Notes under the pieces: model-generated
The model's input: the letters and a program-made list of their open reading frames with translations, nothing else
What the model was told of the DNA's origin: nothing
The model's database searches: none
Source: Papilionanthe hookeriana x Papilionanthe teres
Lineage: Eukaryota > Streptophyta > Magnoliopsida > Asparagales > Orchidaceae
Assembly (NCBI GenBank): GCA_022702705.1
Contig: CM040430.1
Span: 14,393,310-14,457,309, forward strand
Direction of reading: 5' to 3'
DNA: 64,000 bases
Shown: one piece after another, positions 54,957-64,000 of the stretch
Position numbering within the stretch: the stretch's first letter is position 1
Layout: every line of letters starts with the position of its first letter
Made by a program: the position numbers and the translations under genes

Positions 54957-56125
54957 TTATTCCAAATGGTTTAAATATAACACATTTTTAAAAGATGAAA
55001 AATTTCCTTTAATATAGAGCTTCAGTCTTTGTCCATTTACTTTAATTACAAAATTTTTTTTCTGATCTATTATATCCACTGCTCCGAAAAGATAAACTTT
55101 CTTAATAATAAAAGGCCCTGTCCATTTGGATTTTAATTTTGCTAGAAACAATTTTAATCTTGAATTGTATAATAAAACTTCTTGTCCATGCTCAAAAGTC
55201 TCTCTTAATATTCTTTTATCATGTAACCTTTTCATTTTTTCTTTATTAATCTGATCACTTTCATATGAATCATTTCTAATTTCTTTAAGTTGATTCAATT
55301 ACAATAATCGTTTATCTCTAGCATCACTTAGATTATAGTTAAACTCTTTAATCGCCCAATAAGCTTTATGCTCTAATTCAACAGGTAAATGACAAGGTTT
55401 TTCATATATGAGCCTATATGATGACATTCCAATAGGAGTTTTATAAGCAGTCCTATAAGCCCATAAAGTATCATCGAGTCTATCAGCCCAATTAGTTCGT
55501 TTTGGGTTAACTGTTTTCTCTAATATTCTTTTGATCTCCCGATTTGATACTTCAGCTAATCCACTAGTTTGGGGATGATAAGCTATTGAAATTCTATGTT
55601 TAATCCCAAATTTTCTCATTAATCTTTGAATCATAAAATTCTTGAAGTGGCTTCCCCCATCTTTAATAATTATTTGTGGCATTCCAAATATAGTAAAAAT
55701 AATTTCAGTTAAAAATTTTTCAACACTTTTGGCATCATAATGAGGTAAAGCTTTTGCTTCAATCCATTTCGAAACATAATCAACAACTAATAGTATATAA
55801 GTTTTTCTTGAAGAAGGTACAAATGGTCCCATGAAATCTAAACCCCAGACATAAAAAATTTCCACTTCCAAATTAAAATTTAGAGGCATTTCATCTCTCC
55901 TAGAAATATTGCCTATATGTTGACATCGATCACAAGATTTAACAAAACTGTTAACATCCTTAATAATGTAGGCCAATAAAATCCGGATTGTAAAATTTTA
56001 AAAGCATTTTTGTCAATTCCGAAATGCCCGCCAAATTTAGAGTTGTGGCATCTTTGAATAATCTTAAAAGTTTCTTCATAAGGAACACATCTTCGTATAA
56101 TAGAATCCTTACAGTGTTTAAACAA
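54957..56125 (-). pseudogene. integrase of element C
   Basis: Zinc domain pieces CHNSKFGGHFGIDK and CDRCQHIGNISRRDE (frameshift near 55950). Core: WGLDFMGPF, IIIKDGGSHF (Asp kept) and GLAEVSNREIKRILEK, so DDE is intact. A stop at 55299 precedes the C-terminal part with LHDKRILRETFEHGQEVLLY, ending at 54957. Open for 225 codons in the core, the best preserved part of C. Confidence 0.92.
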
Positions 56126-57715
56126 AAAGGGATTATCCTAAAAATAAAATTTCACATCATGTAAGAATTTCTTTTTCTGTTGATGATCTAATCCATATGG
56201 TATAATGTTACTAGCTAAATAATTAACTATATCAGCATATCATAGGATTAATCCATCAGAAACAGTATAAAATTGTTCATCAGGAAAACATTCATTTATT
56301 TCTTCTTTATCATTCATTTCCTTATCATTTTCAATTCTTGACAGATGATCGGTGATTTGGTTATCAGACCCTTTTCTATCAACTACTTGAAAGTCAATTT
56401 CTTGCAAAAGAAGGATCCATCTAATCAATCTCAATTTAGCTTATTTTTTTGTCATCAAATATTTAATATCAGAATGATCTGTATGCACAATACATTTATT
56501 CCCAAGTAAATATGATCAAAATTTATCAAAGGCATACATAATATCCAATAGCTCTTTTTCAGTAGTAGTGTAATTAATTTGAGCTTCATTAAGAGTTTTA
56601 CTGGCATAATATATAATCTTAAATATCTTATCATATCTTTGTCCTAAAGTTGTCCCTATAGCGTAATCACTCGCATCGCACATTAATTTAAATGGTTTTT
56701 CCCAATTAGGTGCAATTATGATTGGTGCAGTGATTAAATTTTCTTTTAATAAGTTAAAGGCATTTAGGCATTTTTCATCAAATTTGAATTTTATATCTTT
56801 TTCTAAAAGATGGAATAAAGGTATAGTAATCTTGGAAAAATCTTTAATATATCTTATATTAAATCCAACATGTCCAACAAAACTTCTTATACCCGTTATA
56901 TTAGTTGGGGGTTGTAATCCAACAATAACTTTGATTTTTGCTTGATCAACTTCCATTCCATTTTTAGAAATTTTAGGACCCAGTACAATCCCTTCTGTGA
57001 CCATAAATTAACACTTCTCTCAATTCAAAACTAAATTAGTTTCTTGACAGGGCTTTAATACTTTAGTCAAATTATGTAAACAAGAATAAAAAGAAGTTCC
57101 AAATACAGAAAAAATTGTCCATAAAATTTTCAATTCTTTTTTAAATTAAATCAGAAAAGATAGCCATCATACACCTTTGAAAAGTAGTAGGTGCATTACA
57201 TAAACCAAAAGGCATTCTACGAAAAGCAAATGTTCTGTAAGGACTTGTAAACACGGTCTTTTCTTGATATACAGGAGTTATAGGTATTTGATGATAACCA
57301 TAATATCCATCTAAAAAGCAAAAATATGAATGTCCCGCTAATCTATCCAGCATTTGATCTAAGAATGGAAGGAAAAAAATGATCTTTTATGGTGGTGGCA
57401 TTTAATTTTTTGTAATCAATACAGATTCGCCAACCAATAACTTATCCTGTTGGAATTAATTCATTATTTTTATTTTCAATAATAGTCACTCCTCCTTTCT
57501 TTGGAACAACAATGAATGGGACTAACCCAAGGACTATCAGATATTAGATAAATAATTCTAGCATCCAACCATTTTAACATTTCTTTCTTAACCACATCTT
57601 TCATATCTGGGTTTAATCTCCTTTGAGGTTCAATAATGGGTTTACTGTCGTCTTTCAATAATATTCTTGCATACATATTGATGGGCCAATTCCTTTTATA
57701 TCTTCTATTGTCCAT
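56126..57715 (-). pseudogene. RT and RNase H of element C
   Basis: RT start PQRRLNPDMKDVVKKEML near 57640, frameshift near 57475, motif A FLDGYYGYHQI (57320) intact, FAFRRMPFGLCNAP (57220-57180). Motif C is in a frameshifted stretch near 57115 and reads FMDNFF, Asn for the second Asp. The connection domain has VEGxHSFVGHVGFNIRYIKD-like text (56880) and RNase H CDASDYAIGTTLGQR (56690); RLIRWILLLQEIDFQ lies at 56430-56386. Several stops. Confidence 0.9.
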
Positions 57716-58684
57716 CCAAAAGTCTTTTTATACTCTTTTAATACTTCAATCAATTTTATCTCTTATTTAGAAGTTAATTCAGAGGATATAATAACAGGTA
57801 AAGTTGATGAATTCCCTAAAAAGGCATATGTTAAATGAGAAGGTAATTCCTTTAATTCCAATTTAGGAGCCTTTTTAATTGATGGTTTAAATTCATTACT
57901 TTCAGTTGTATCCAATATTTCCCAATTTTCATTAACATAATCAATATCTTTTATATCTTCTTCAGAATCATTTTCATTACTTAAATCTTCAGGGACTAAA
58001 AATTCTTCTTCTTTAGAAATGATTTGACATTTTTGTTGATAGTGTTGTGCTATCATATAATCAAATATATCCACTATGTAACATTTCTCTTTGTTAGGAT
58101 ACCACATTGATTTAAGAACATTGAATTTTACTTCTTGATCATTAACTCTCATGGTTAACTCTCTTTTTTGTACGTCTATCATAGCACATCCGGTAGCAAG
58201 GAAAGGTCTTCCTAAAATAATAGGAATCTCTTCATCTTCTTCCATATCAAGAATTATAAAATATACAGGGAAAATGAATTTATCCACCTTTTCCAATACG
58301 TCTTCTATCATTCCTCTTGCGTGAGTAGTAGATCAATCTGCTAATTGTAATAGTTGTAGGAGATATTTCTTCTACTAACCTCTTAAAGATGGATAAAGGC
58401 ATGAGGTTAATACTTGCTCCTAAATCGCATAAAGCTTTTCCATGAAATCAGTCTCCTATAACACAAGGTATAGTAAAACTTCTAGGATCTTTAAGCTTTT
58501 GAGGTAGCATTTTCTGAATAATTGCACTACACTCTTCGCTTAGTGCAAAAGTTTCAAAAGCTTCAAATTTTCTTTTCTTATTAAGAATATCTTTCATAAA
58601 TTTAGCATACTTAGGCATTCGTTCCAAAGCTTCTGCAAATGGGATATTAATGGTAAGATTTTTAAATACCTCAAAAAATTTCAA
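57716..58684 (-). pseudogene. protease region of element C
   Basis: 58448-58684 holds NLTINIPFAEALERMP and ECSAIIQKMLPQKL. The active-site strand is damaged around 58330-58447 (CDLGAS readable as sKALCDLGASINLMPLS across a stop). 57763-58311 has DFIILDMEEDEEIPIILGRP with Tyr for the first Asp, and FLATGCAMIDVQK. The linker ends LPVIISSEL. Confidence 0.82.
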
Positions 58685-58689
58685 AAATT

Positions 58690-60248
58690 ATTGATCCAAT
58701 TTCTACTGTTTAAGTCGTTGTGGAAATGGGGGTCGAGGTTTTACAAATTCATCTTGAGATAGAAATTGGTTTTCTTCTTCAGTAATTATTTCCTTAGGTT
58801 TCTCAACTTCTATCACTTCAGTCTCTTTTTGAATTTTATTTTCCTTTTCATCCCTTAGTTATTTTCCACTTCTAAGTAATACAGCTTTAATCTGCTCTTG
58901 ATCTTTTTCATTTTCTCTTGGATTTACTTCAACAGTACTTGGAATTGTTCCCTGTGGTCAGTTGTTAATTGCATTTTTAATTTACCCCATTTGATTTTCA
59001 ATATTTCTTATCACATCATTTTAACTTTGTAACAGACTACCCATTTATAAAATTAATTCTTCTATAGACAATTTCTTTTCCTTAAATTGCTGGTTATTAA
59101 AACCAGGAGGATAAGAAGGTCGATAGTTAGAGTTACCTTGATTATTCCAATTCCCAATTTTGTTAAGTTGGTTGTTACCTATTACGGATTTGCATTTTTC
59201 CAATTTAAGTTAGGGTGATTTTTCCAACCTGGATTATAGTAATTGGAATATGGGTTATTAGTTTTGCTAGCGATAGCTTGAATGTCTCTAAAGTTTGAGA
59301 TTCATCAGTCCTTCCTCAATTATAATTACTTAAATGTGATAATTGAGGCAAATTATCTAATTTCTTAGATATTGCAGCAACTTGAGATACTAAAATAGAA
59401 AATACTTCATTATCTTGAATACCAGCCACTCTTTTAGTATTTAGTCTATCAGAAGGCCATTGAAAGTTATTAGTTGCAATTTCTTCTATTAAAGCATAAG
59501 CTTTATCAAATGACTTAGCCATTAAGGAACCACCAGCAGCAACATCTACAATAGATCTAACAGAACCTATTAATCCATTATAAAATATTTGTATAATTAA
59601 CCAGTCTAGTAAAGCATGATGTGGGCACTTTCGAAGAAGTTATTTCAATCGTTCCCATGCTTTGTAAATAGTTTCTCCTTCATATTGAGAAAATGAGGTT
59701 ATATCATTTCTAAGTTTTGCAGTTTTGGGAGGGGGAAAATACTTAGCTATAAATTTTTGAGCCATTTCTCCCCAAGTTTTAATAGATCCTGTTATTAATG
59801 AATTTAGCCATATCTTAGCCTTATCCCTTAAAGAAAAAGAAAAAAGTCTAAGCCTAATAGCATCTTCAGAAACATTATCATACTTGAAAGTAGCACAAAG
59901 TTCTAGAAAACTAGCAAGGTGTAAATTAGGATCTTCAGTAGGAGATCCTCCAAACTGATTATTTTGGACCATTTGTATAATTGCAGGTTTATGTTCAAAT
60001 GAATTTGCTGCTACAACAAAGATTTGAATGCTTAAGTGAATTTCATCAGCTGTAAGGTTAGCACACTCCCTTAAAGGTCTATGTAAATTTTGATGTTCAT
60101 TTTCTACAATATTTTGTTCCATATTATTTTGAGGTATATTAGCCATTTCTAGCAAATTATAAATTCGTTTTTCTTTTCTAATTTTTCTTCAAGTGCGTTC
60201 TAATTCAGAATTATAAGGTATTATTCCTTCAGATCCTGAACTTCGCAT
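58690..60248 (-). pseudogene. gag: gag of element C
   Basis: ATG at 60248 opens MRSSGSEGIIPYNSELERT, a stop follows, then 60155-59640 is open with VAANSFEHKPAIIQMVQN, FSLRDKAKIWLNSL and KYFPPPKTAKLRNDITSF. 59316-59522 continues AYALIEEIATNNFQWP. The N-rich and KEQIKAVLLRSGK-type parts are scattered to 58690. Frameshifts and stops throughout. Confidence 0.88.
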
Positions 60249-60372
60249 AAAAGGATTTAGAAAATATTTTTAATTAATAAAACAAAAATAAACTTTTAAA
60301 ATATAAATAGTAATATTATATAAAAAAAATTTCTTTCGTTAATTATTTAGGTTATAGTGCTTATGTTCCCTC

Positions 60373-60866
60373 TGATCTACCTAAAAAATACCCATTTTTA
60401 TGCCTTATTTATGATTCAATTCTTAAGGATATTATGCTTTAATGAAAGGTATTTTCATTTTTTTGGATGTAGATGATTAAAAAAAGTCCAAGGAAGAAAA
60501 AGAAGGAAAAAGGAGTAAAAAGGAACAAAAATGGAGCTTATAGAGAAAAATTTTGGAATTATTGGCCTGGCGCCTAGGCACCAGAATTCGGTGCCTAGGT
60601 GCCAGAATCCGGCGCTTAAGCGCCAGTTCAATACAGACGCTGTCAAGATTTTTGACGACTTTGGGCAGTTATTTTGACGGTGTTAAGCGGTTATTGGAGC
60701 TTCTAAAAGACTGGAAGTTACTCCTAATATATAGGACATGTGATACAATGTATTTGGACACAAGGAAACGGTCTAGATCATGAAGAGGTGCGATCCAAAG
60801 TGAAGAGGTGCAAAAGATCTGGTTACGAAGTCCGGCGCCTAGGCGCCAGATCCTGGCACCTAGGCG
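60373..60866 (+). repeat. LTR fragment of element C's family in opposite orientation
   Basis: TGATCTACCTAAAAAATACC, then AAGGATATTATGCTTTAATG, aligns from the first base with the C LTR (TGATCACC..., AAGGATATTACACTTTAATG) but on the + strand. It carries dyad units at 60568, 60589, 60610, 60833 and 60854 (21-bp steps). No polypurine tract precedes it. It is cut at 60867 by family X. Confidence 0.82.
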
Positions 60867-63800
60867 TGTTGACCTAATTTTGGTGAGGTCTTTTCTTTCT
60901 TTTTAGTGTTTAGGATCTAGCCATAGGATTTCTCCTTGACTGTCCTAGAAGACTAGAGATGGAACCCACCATTTAGAAATTCAAACCAAATCTTGATTCT
61001 CTTTAGAATCCTACATAGACGGTCATCAACCTCCAAGTCACTTGGAAGGTTAGGACCAATGTGTGGGAAGACAAAGATGAATTCCTATAGGATGTTCAAG
61101 CCTTAGGATAACCCTGGGTGGCTTGGTCCTGGTGAGGCCTGGCTGGAACACACTACACTTTCACACCTATCCTAAACCCTGAACCATCCCTACCCAATCT
61201 TGACTCCTGGTTCATTGGAGCTTTCATGTGGCTAAGTCCAAACCCTAGCCCTTGGCTAAGAGGGTTAGGAACAACCTATTAGGTGTTCAAAATGGACATT
61301 TCTTGGTCCATGGCTCACTTTAAGCTTTTTCACCCTCTCAACCATAATCAAATTCCACTTTTGCCAAAATTCCTGGTTTTGACATTAGGTCCTTCAAACC
61401 TACCTAAGATTACCTAAATTGCCCCTACAACCACCAAACCTTCCAAAATTTCCCAAAAATTACCCAAAATTCCCAAAAATCCTAAAAATCATTTTGAAAC
61501 AATTCCCACCTCTTAAATCCACCAAAATACCCCAATACCCTCCAAATAACCTCCTAATACCCTAATTACCCCTTTTAGCCCAAAATTCCAAAAATTCCAA
61601 AAATTCCCAGAAAATTAAAAAAAATCTCAAATATTCCCAATTTCATTTTGTTCAACTACACCATAGGACAATTTTTTCAAAATAACCCACTTTTATCAAA
61701 ATCCCCAATTTGACCCCTTTTTAACCTAAATGGACCCACTGTCAAACCTAATCAACCCATTTGACCTCAATTTTTCCCAATTTAAATTCTAAACTTTCAT
61801 TCAACATCACCACTACCAAGCTAAACCAAATCCAAGTCCAAATTGATTCACATTTGAGTTCAATTCCATTTGAAATCCAAATCCCCAATTTTGCCCAATT
61901 AATCCAAAAATTCCCCAATTAACCTAATGTCAATCATTTCTCCCCAAATTTCAATCCTAAACCTTCCATGGTACTCCCATGAAACCCATGAAACTTTCAA
62001 TTATCCCAATTTGAGGCTAAGCTTAACCTAAACCTATTTGGAAATCAAGATTATCCCATTTTGGCCTAACTTGAATCCATGCCCTAAATCTACCAAATTG
62101 ATTGGCCTAACTTAAAATTTCTTCCCAATTGATGTTGGGAACTCTTCAATACATTCTCCTAAACCATTTGGAGCTTTCAATTGGGTATAAACCCCACCTT
62201 AAACCAACTTGGGCCCAACTTGATCCAACCTTGCCCAAATTAACCATAACCCCAAAACCCATCAAATTGACATTTCAATTGAACTCAAAACCATTTCATG
62301 TCTTCATGAAAATTCTTCATGGAAATCATTTCTACAATGTTTCTCAAGACACTTGGACCTAAATAAAACCCAAACTCAAGTTAGCCCAACCTAAACCCAA
62401 GTGAGCCAAATTGAACCTATGGCCTAGCCTAACCAAATTGAACCAAATGTGGCTGAACCAACCTATCCACAACCACCATTTGAACCCTAGGAACCACCCT
62501 AGATCCACCTAGCCCAAGCTAAGTGAGCCATGGACCAAGGGTCCCCCATTTTAAGGGATCTCTTCCCTTAAATGGATAAATCCTCTTTTGCCTCACCCCA
62601 AATCCACCCTTACCTGGTTAATCACCATTAAACCCTGCCACCTGACTCACCTGACCTGGGGCTAGCTCCCCTGTCCTTGCCGGCCGGCCTAGTCACCGGA
62701 GGGGGTCAAAAACGAGAGCCACCACTTGGCTAAGCACACCCAAACTTACCCAATTGGCCACCTCAGCCAAATTAAACCTTGAAGCTCCACTGCCCTCCAC
62801 TTGAGCAGAGAAATCCACCCACCATTTGAGCCCTGGCTCAGCCCTATGGCCCTGGCCATATAATTCACACCTCTCGGCCATGAGGGGTATGTTGGAAAAT
62901 TTTCTCACAAAACCCTTCCCAATTGCTCCCAGAGCTTCTCCCAGCCAAGAGAAGCTCAGCTTCACTGTCTTCCAGCCTTTTTCCCCATTGTTGAACTCAA
63001 TTTTTGAGTTCAATCTCAGGCCAAAAAATAGGACACTCACCAAATCTCCACATAAACCAAATTAACTCTTCCCACACCTTCACCAGAGGTAGAGAAGAAG
63101 TTCCCCAGTGAAAGCCCCCTCACCAGACCAGCCATTTGTTCTATCGGCCAAGGTTTGAAATCGGACTTGGACGAAGTCATACATAGTCATTTCACCAGGA
63201 CTAGAGGTTTCATTCGTAGGCTTCTCCAGCTCCAACGAACGTGCCGAGCACATTCAATAGAGGCTTCACCTCTTAAACCAAGGTATGTAAACTCCTCTTG
63301 CTCCCGAGCTTCCAGCGATTCCTTATTTGTTTTGATTCAACTTCAGTGCACATTAGTCGTATAGATGTGTAGCCCTTGCTTAGATGAGCATGTAGGACGA
63401 AACCGCATGTGATTTGGTTAAGTATCGAGTGAGATCTTAGGGTTAGAAGCTGGACGGCTCTCGGCTCGCACCAGTCGGGACGATGAACGGATACCGTCAG
63501 ATCGGGCGTGTATCGGACGAACGACCAAGATCGTGCTGGACGGAGCAACAGAACGTGAACCGCGGGCCTCGTGGCTGTTGAGTCAGATGGCGGCGCCTAA
63601 TCAGGAAGCGACGCATGGAGCTTCGACTCGCCGTAGGTTGAGTTGGCGCCGACATGGTTAAGTAGGAAATTCTGGATTTTGATTCCAGTAATTAGCATAC
63701 TGTTTGGAAAATTCTAGAAAAATTAGGATAGGTTCCTAATGACCAGAGAAGCTTAGGGTAATTATGGTGTGGCTTAAAAAATTCTGGATAACCCTAATGG

Positions 63801-64000
63801 CTCACCTAACCTAAAACCAACATTGAATTAATTAAGGCAAATTAAAAATCAAAATAATTTGGAGTTAATCCTCCACTGATCTCTAGGGTCAGAGGGACCC
63901 CCTTAAAAAGTTTGAAAACAATTAAAAATAATTTAACCCATTAAATGTTTTTTTTAAGTAACATGGCCATTTTTAAACTTTAAAAATTCATAAAACTTAA
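60867..64000 (+). repeat. family X long LTR-like repeat, copy 3, open at window end
   Basis: Starts TGTTGACCTAATTTTGGTG inside a dyad unit of the preceding LTR, so it inserted there. Layout: a head shared with 43611, about 1.3 kb of C/A-rich text (CCCAAATT, CCTAAACC words, 61180-62520), a GC-richer segment, the conserved core (63410-63665, TTGGTTAAGTATCGAGTGAG) and the tail starting AGTAGGAAATTCTGGATT. No gene is supported; ORFs at 62129, 62693, 63155 and 63273 have no known domain. Confidence 0.65.

Larger units (their letters stand above)
49111..60372 (-). mobile_element. Athila-like element C, nested in element B, reverse
   Basis: On the minus strand: gag, protease, RT, RNase H, integrase, two post-pol genes, two purine tracts and the 3' LTR. 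The 5' LTR and primer site expected near 60350 are missing; instead an oppositely oriented LTR of the same family starts at 60373. The insertion point is the RT of B. All genes are broken. Internal length and order match element A, but nucleotide words in the dyad arrays differ. Confidence 0.9.

Noticed and set aside
60455..60783. ORFs with repeated LGTRIRCLGA-type words
   Set aside because: Translations of the dyad units in an LTR fragment.
62693..63548. ORFs on both strands near the right end
   Set aside because: No recognisable domain; both strands are open in the GC-richer part of family X, which is expected by chance.

Overview
This window looks like nuclear DNA of a flowering plant with a large, repeat-rich genome. 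The signs are Ty3/gypsy elements of the Athila type, a Ty1/copia relic, a plant L1-type LINE tail, hAT-, Mutator- and Harbinger-like miniature elements, a decayed insertion of plastid rRNA DNA, and one intron-containing Nudix hydrolase gene with a plant-type domain order. The species cannot be named from the sequence.

Layout. 1-11862: 3' part of an Athila-like element on the + strand (element A: gag, protease, RT/RNase H, integrase, two tandem post-pol genes, polypurine tract, 3' LTR). 11866-16177: chimeric plastid-derived insert, with the 5' half of 23S rRNA on the minus strand joined to trnV-16S-trnI on the plus strand. 16178-18340: fragment of a long dispersed repeat, here called family X, and AT-rich sequence. 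18340-19792: LINE 3' end. 20206-21798 (minus): five-exon Nudix hydrolase gene, apparently intact. 22504-25561 (minus): short LTR element with only gag and protease. 27149-27541 and 28254-28993: hAT-like miniature elements with 8-bp target duplications. 29489-30150: two copies of a Harbinger-like MITE. 32548-35600: 5' half of a copia element carrying a 200-bp hairpin MITE at 33130-33329. 35605-44255: family X sequence with two minisatellite-like arrays, interrupted by a solo Athila-like LTR at 39314-40633. 44256-49110: 5' part of a second Athila-like element (B). 49111-60372: a third Athila-like element (C) in reverse orientation, inserted inside the RT of B. 60373-60866: an LTR of C's family in the opposite orientation, cut by another family X copy (60867-64000).

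How it fits together. All retroelement genes seen are broken. Many stops fit C-to-T or G-to-A change (Gln to stop, Trp to stop), as expected of methylated, silenced DNA. The Nudix gene is the only host gene I can support. The most unusual signal is a set of short GC-rich perfect-dyad arrays in the Athila-like elements. They lie at the same three places in A and C (early LTR, after pol, between the two post-pol genes), but the motif is CTCGCCGACGGCGAG in A and TGGCGCCTAGGCGCCA in C. In A the units are mostly paired at 21-22 bp (two helical turns), and several arrays lie just upstream of TATA-like boxes. This suggests element-specific regulatory modules that change as a set.
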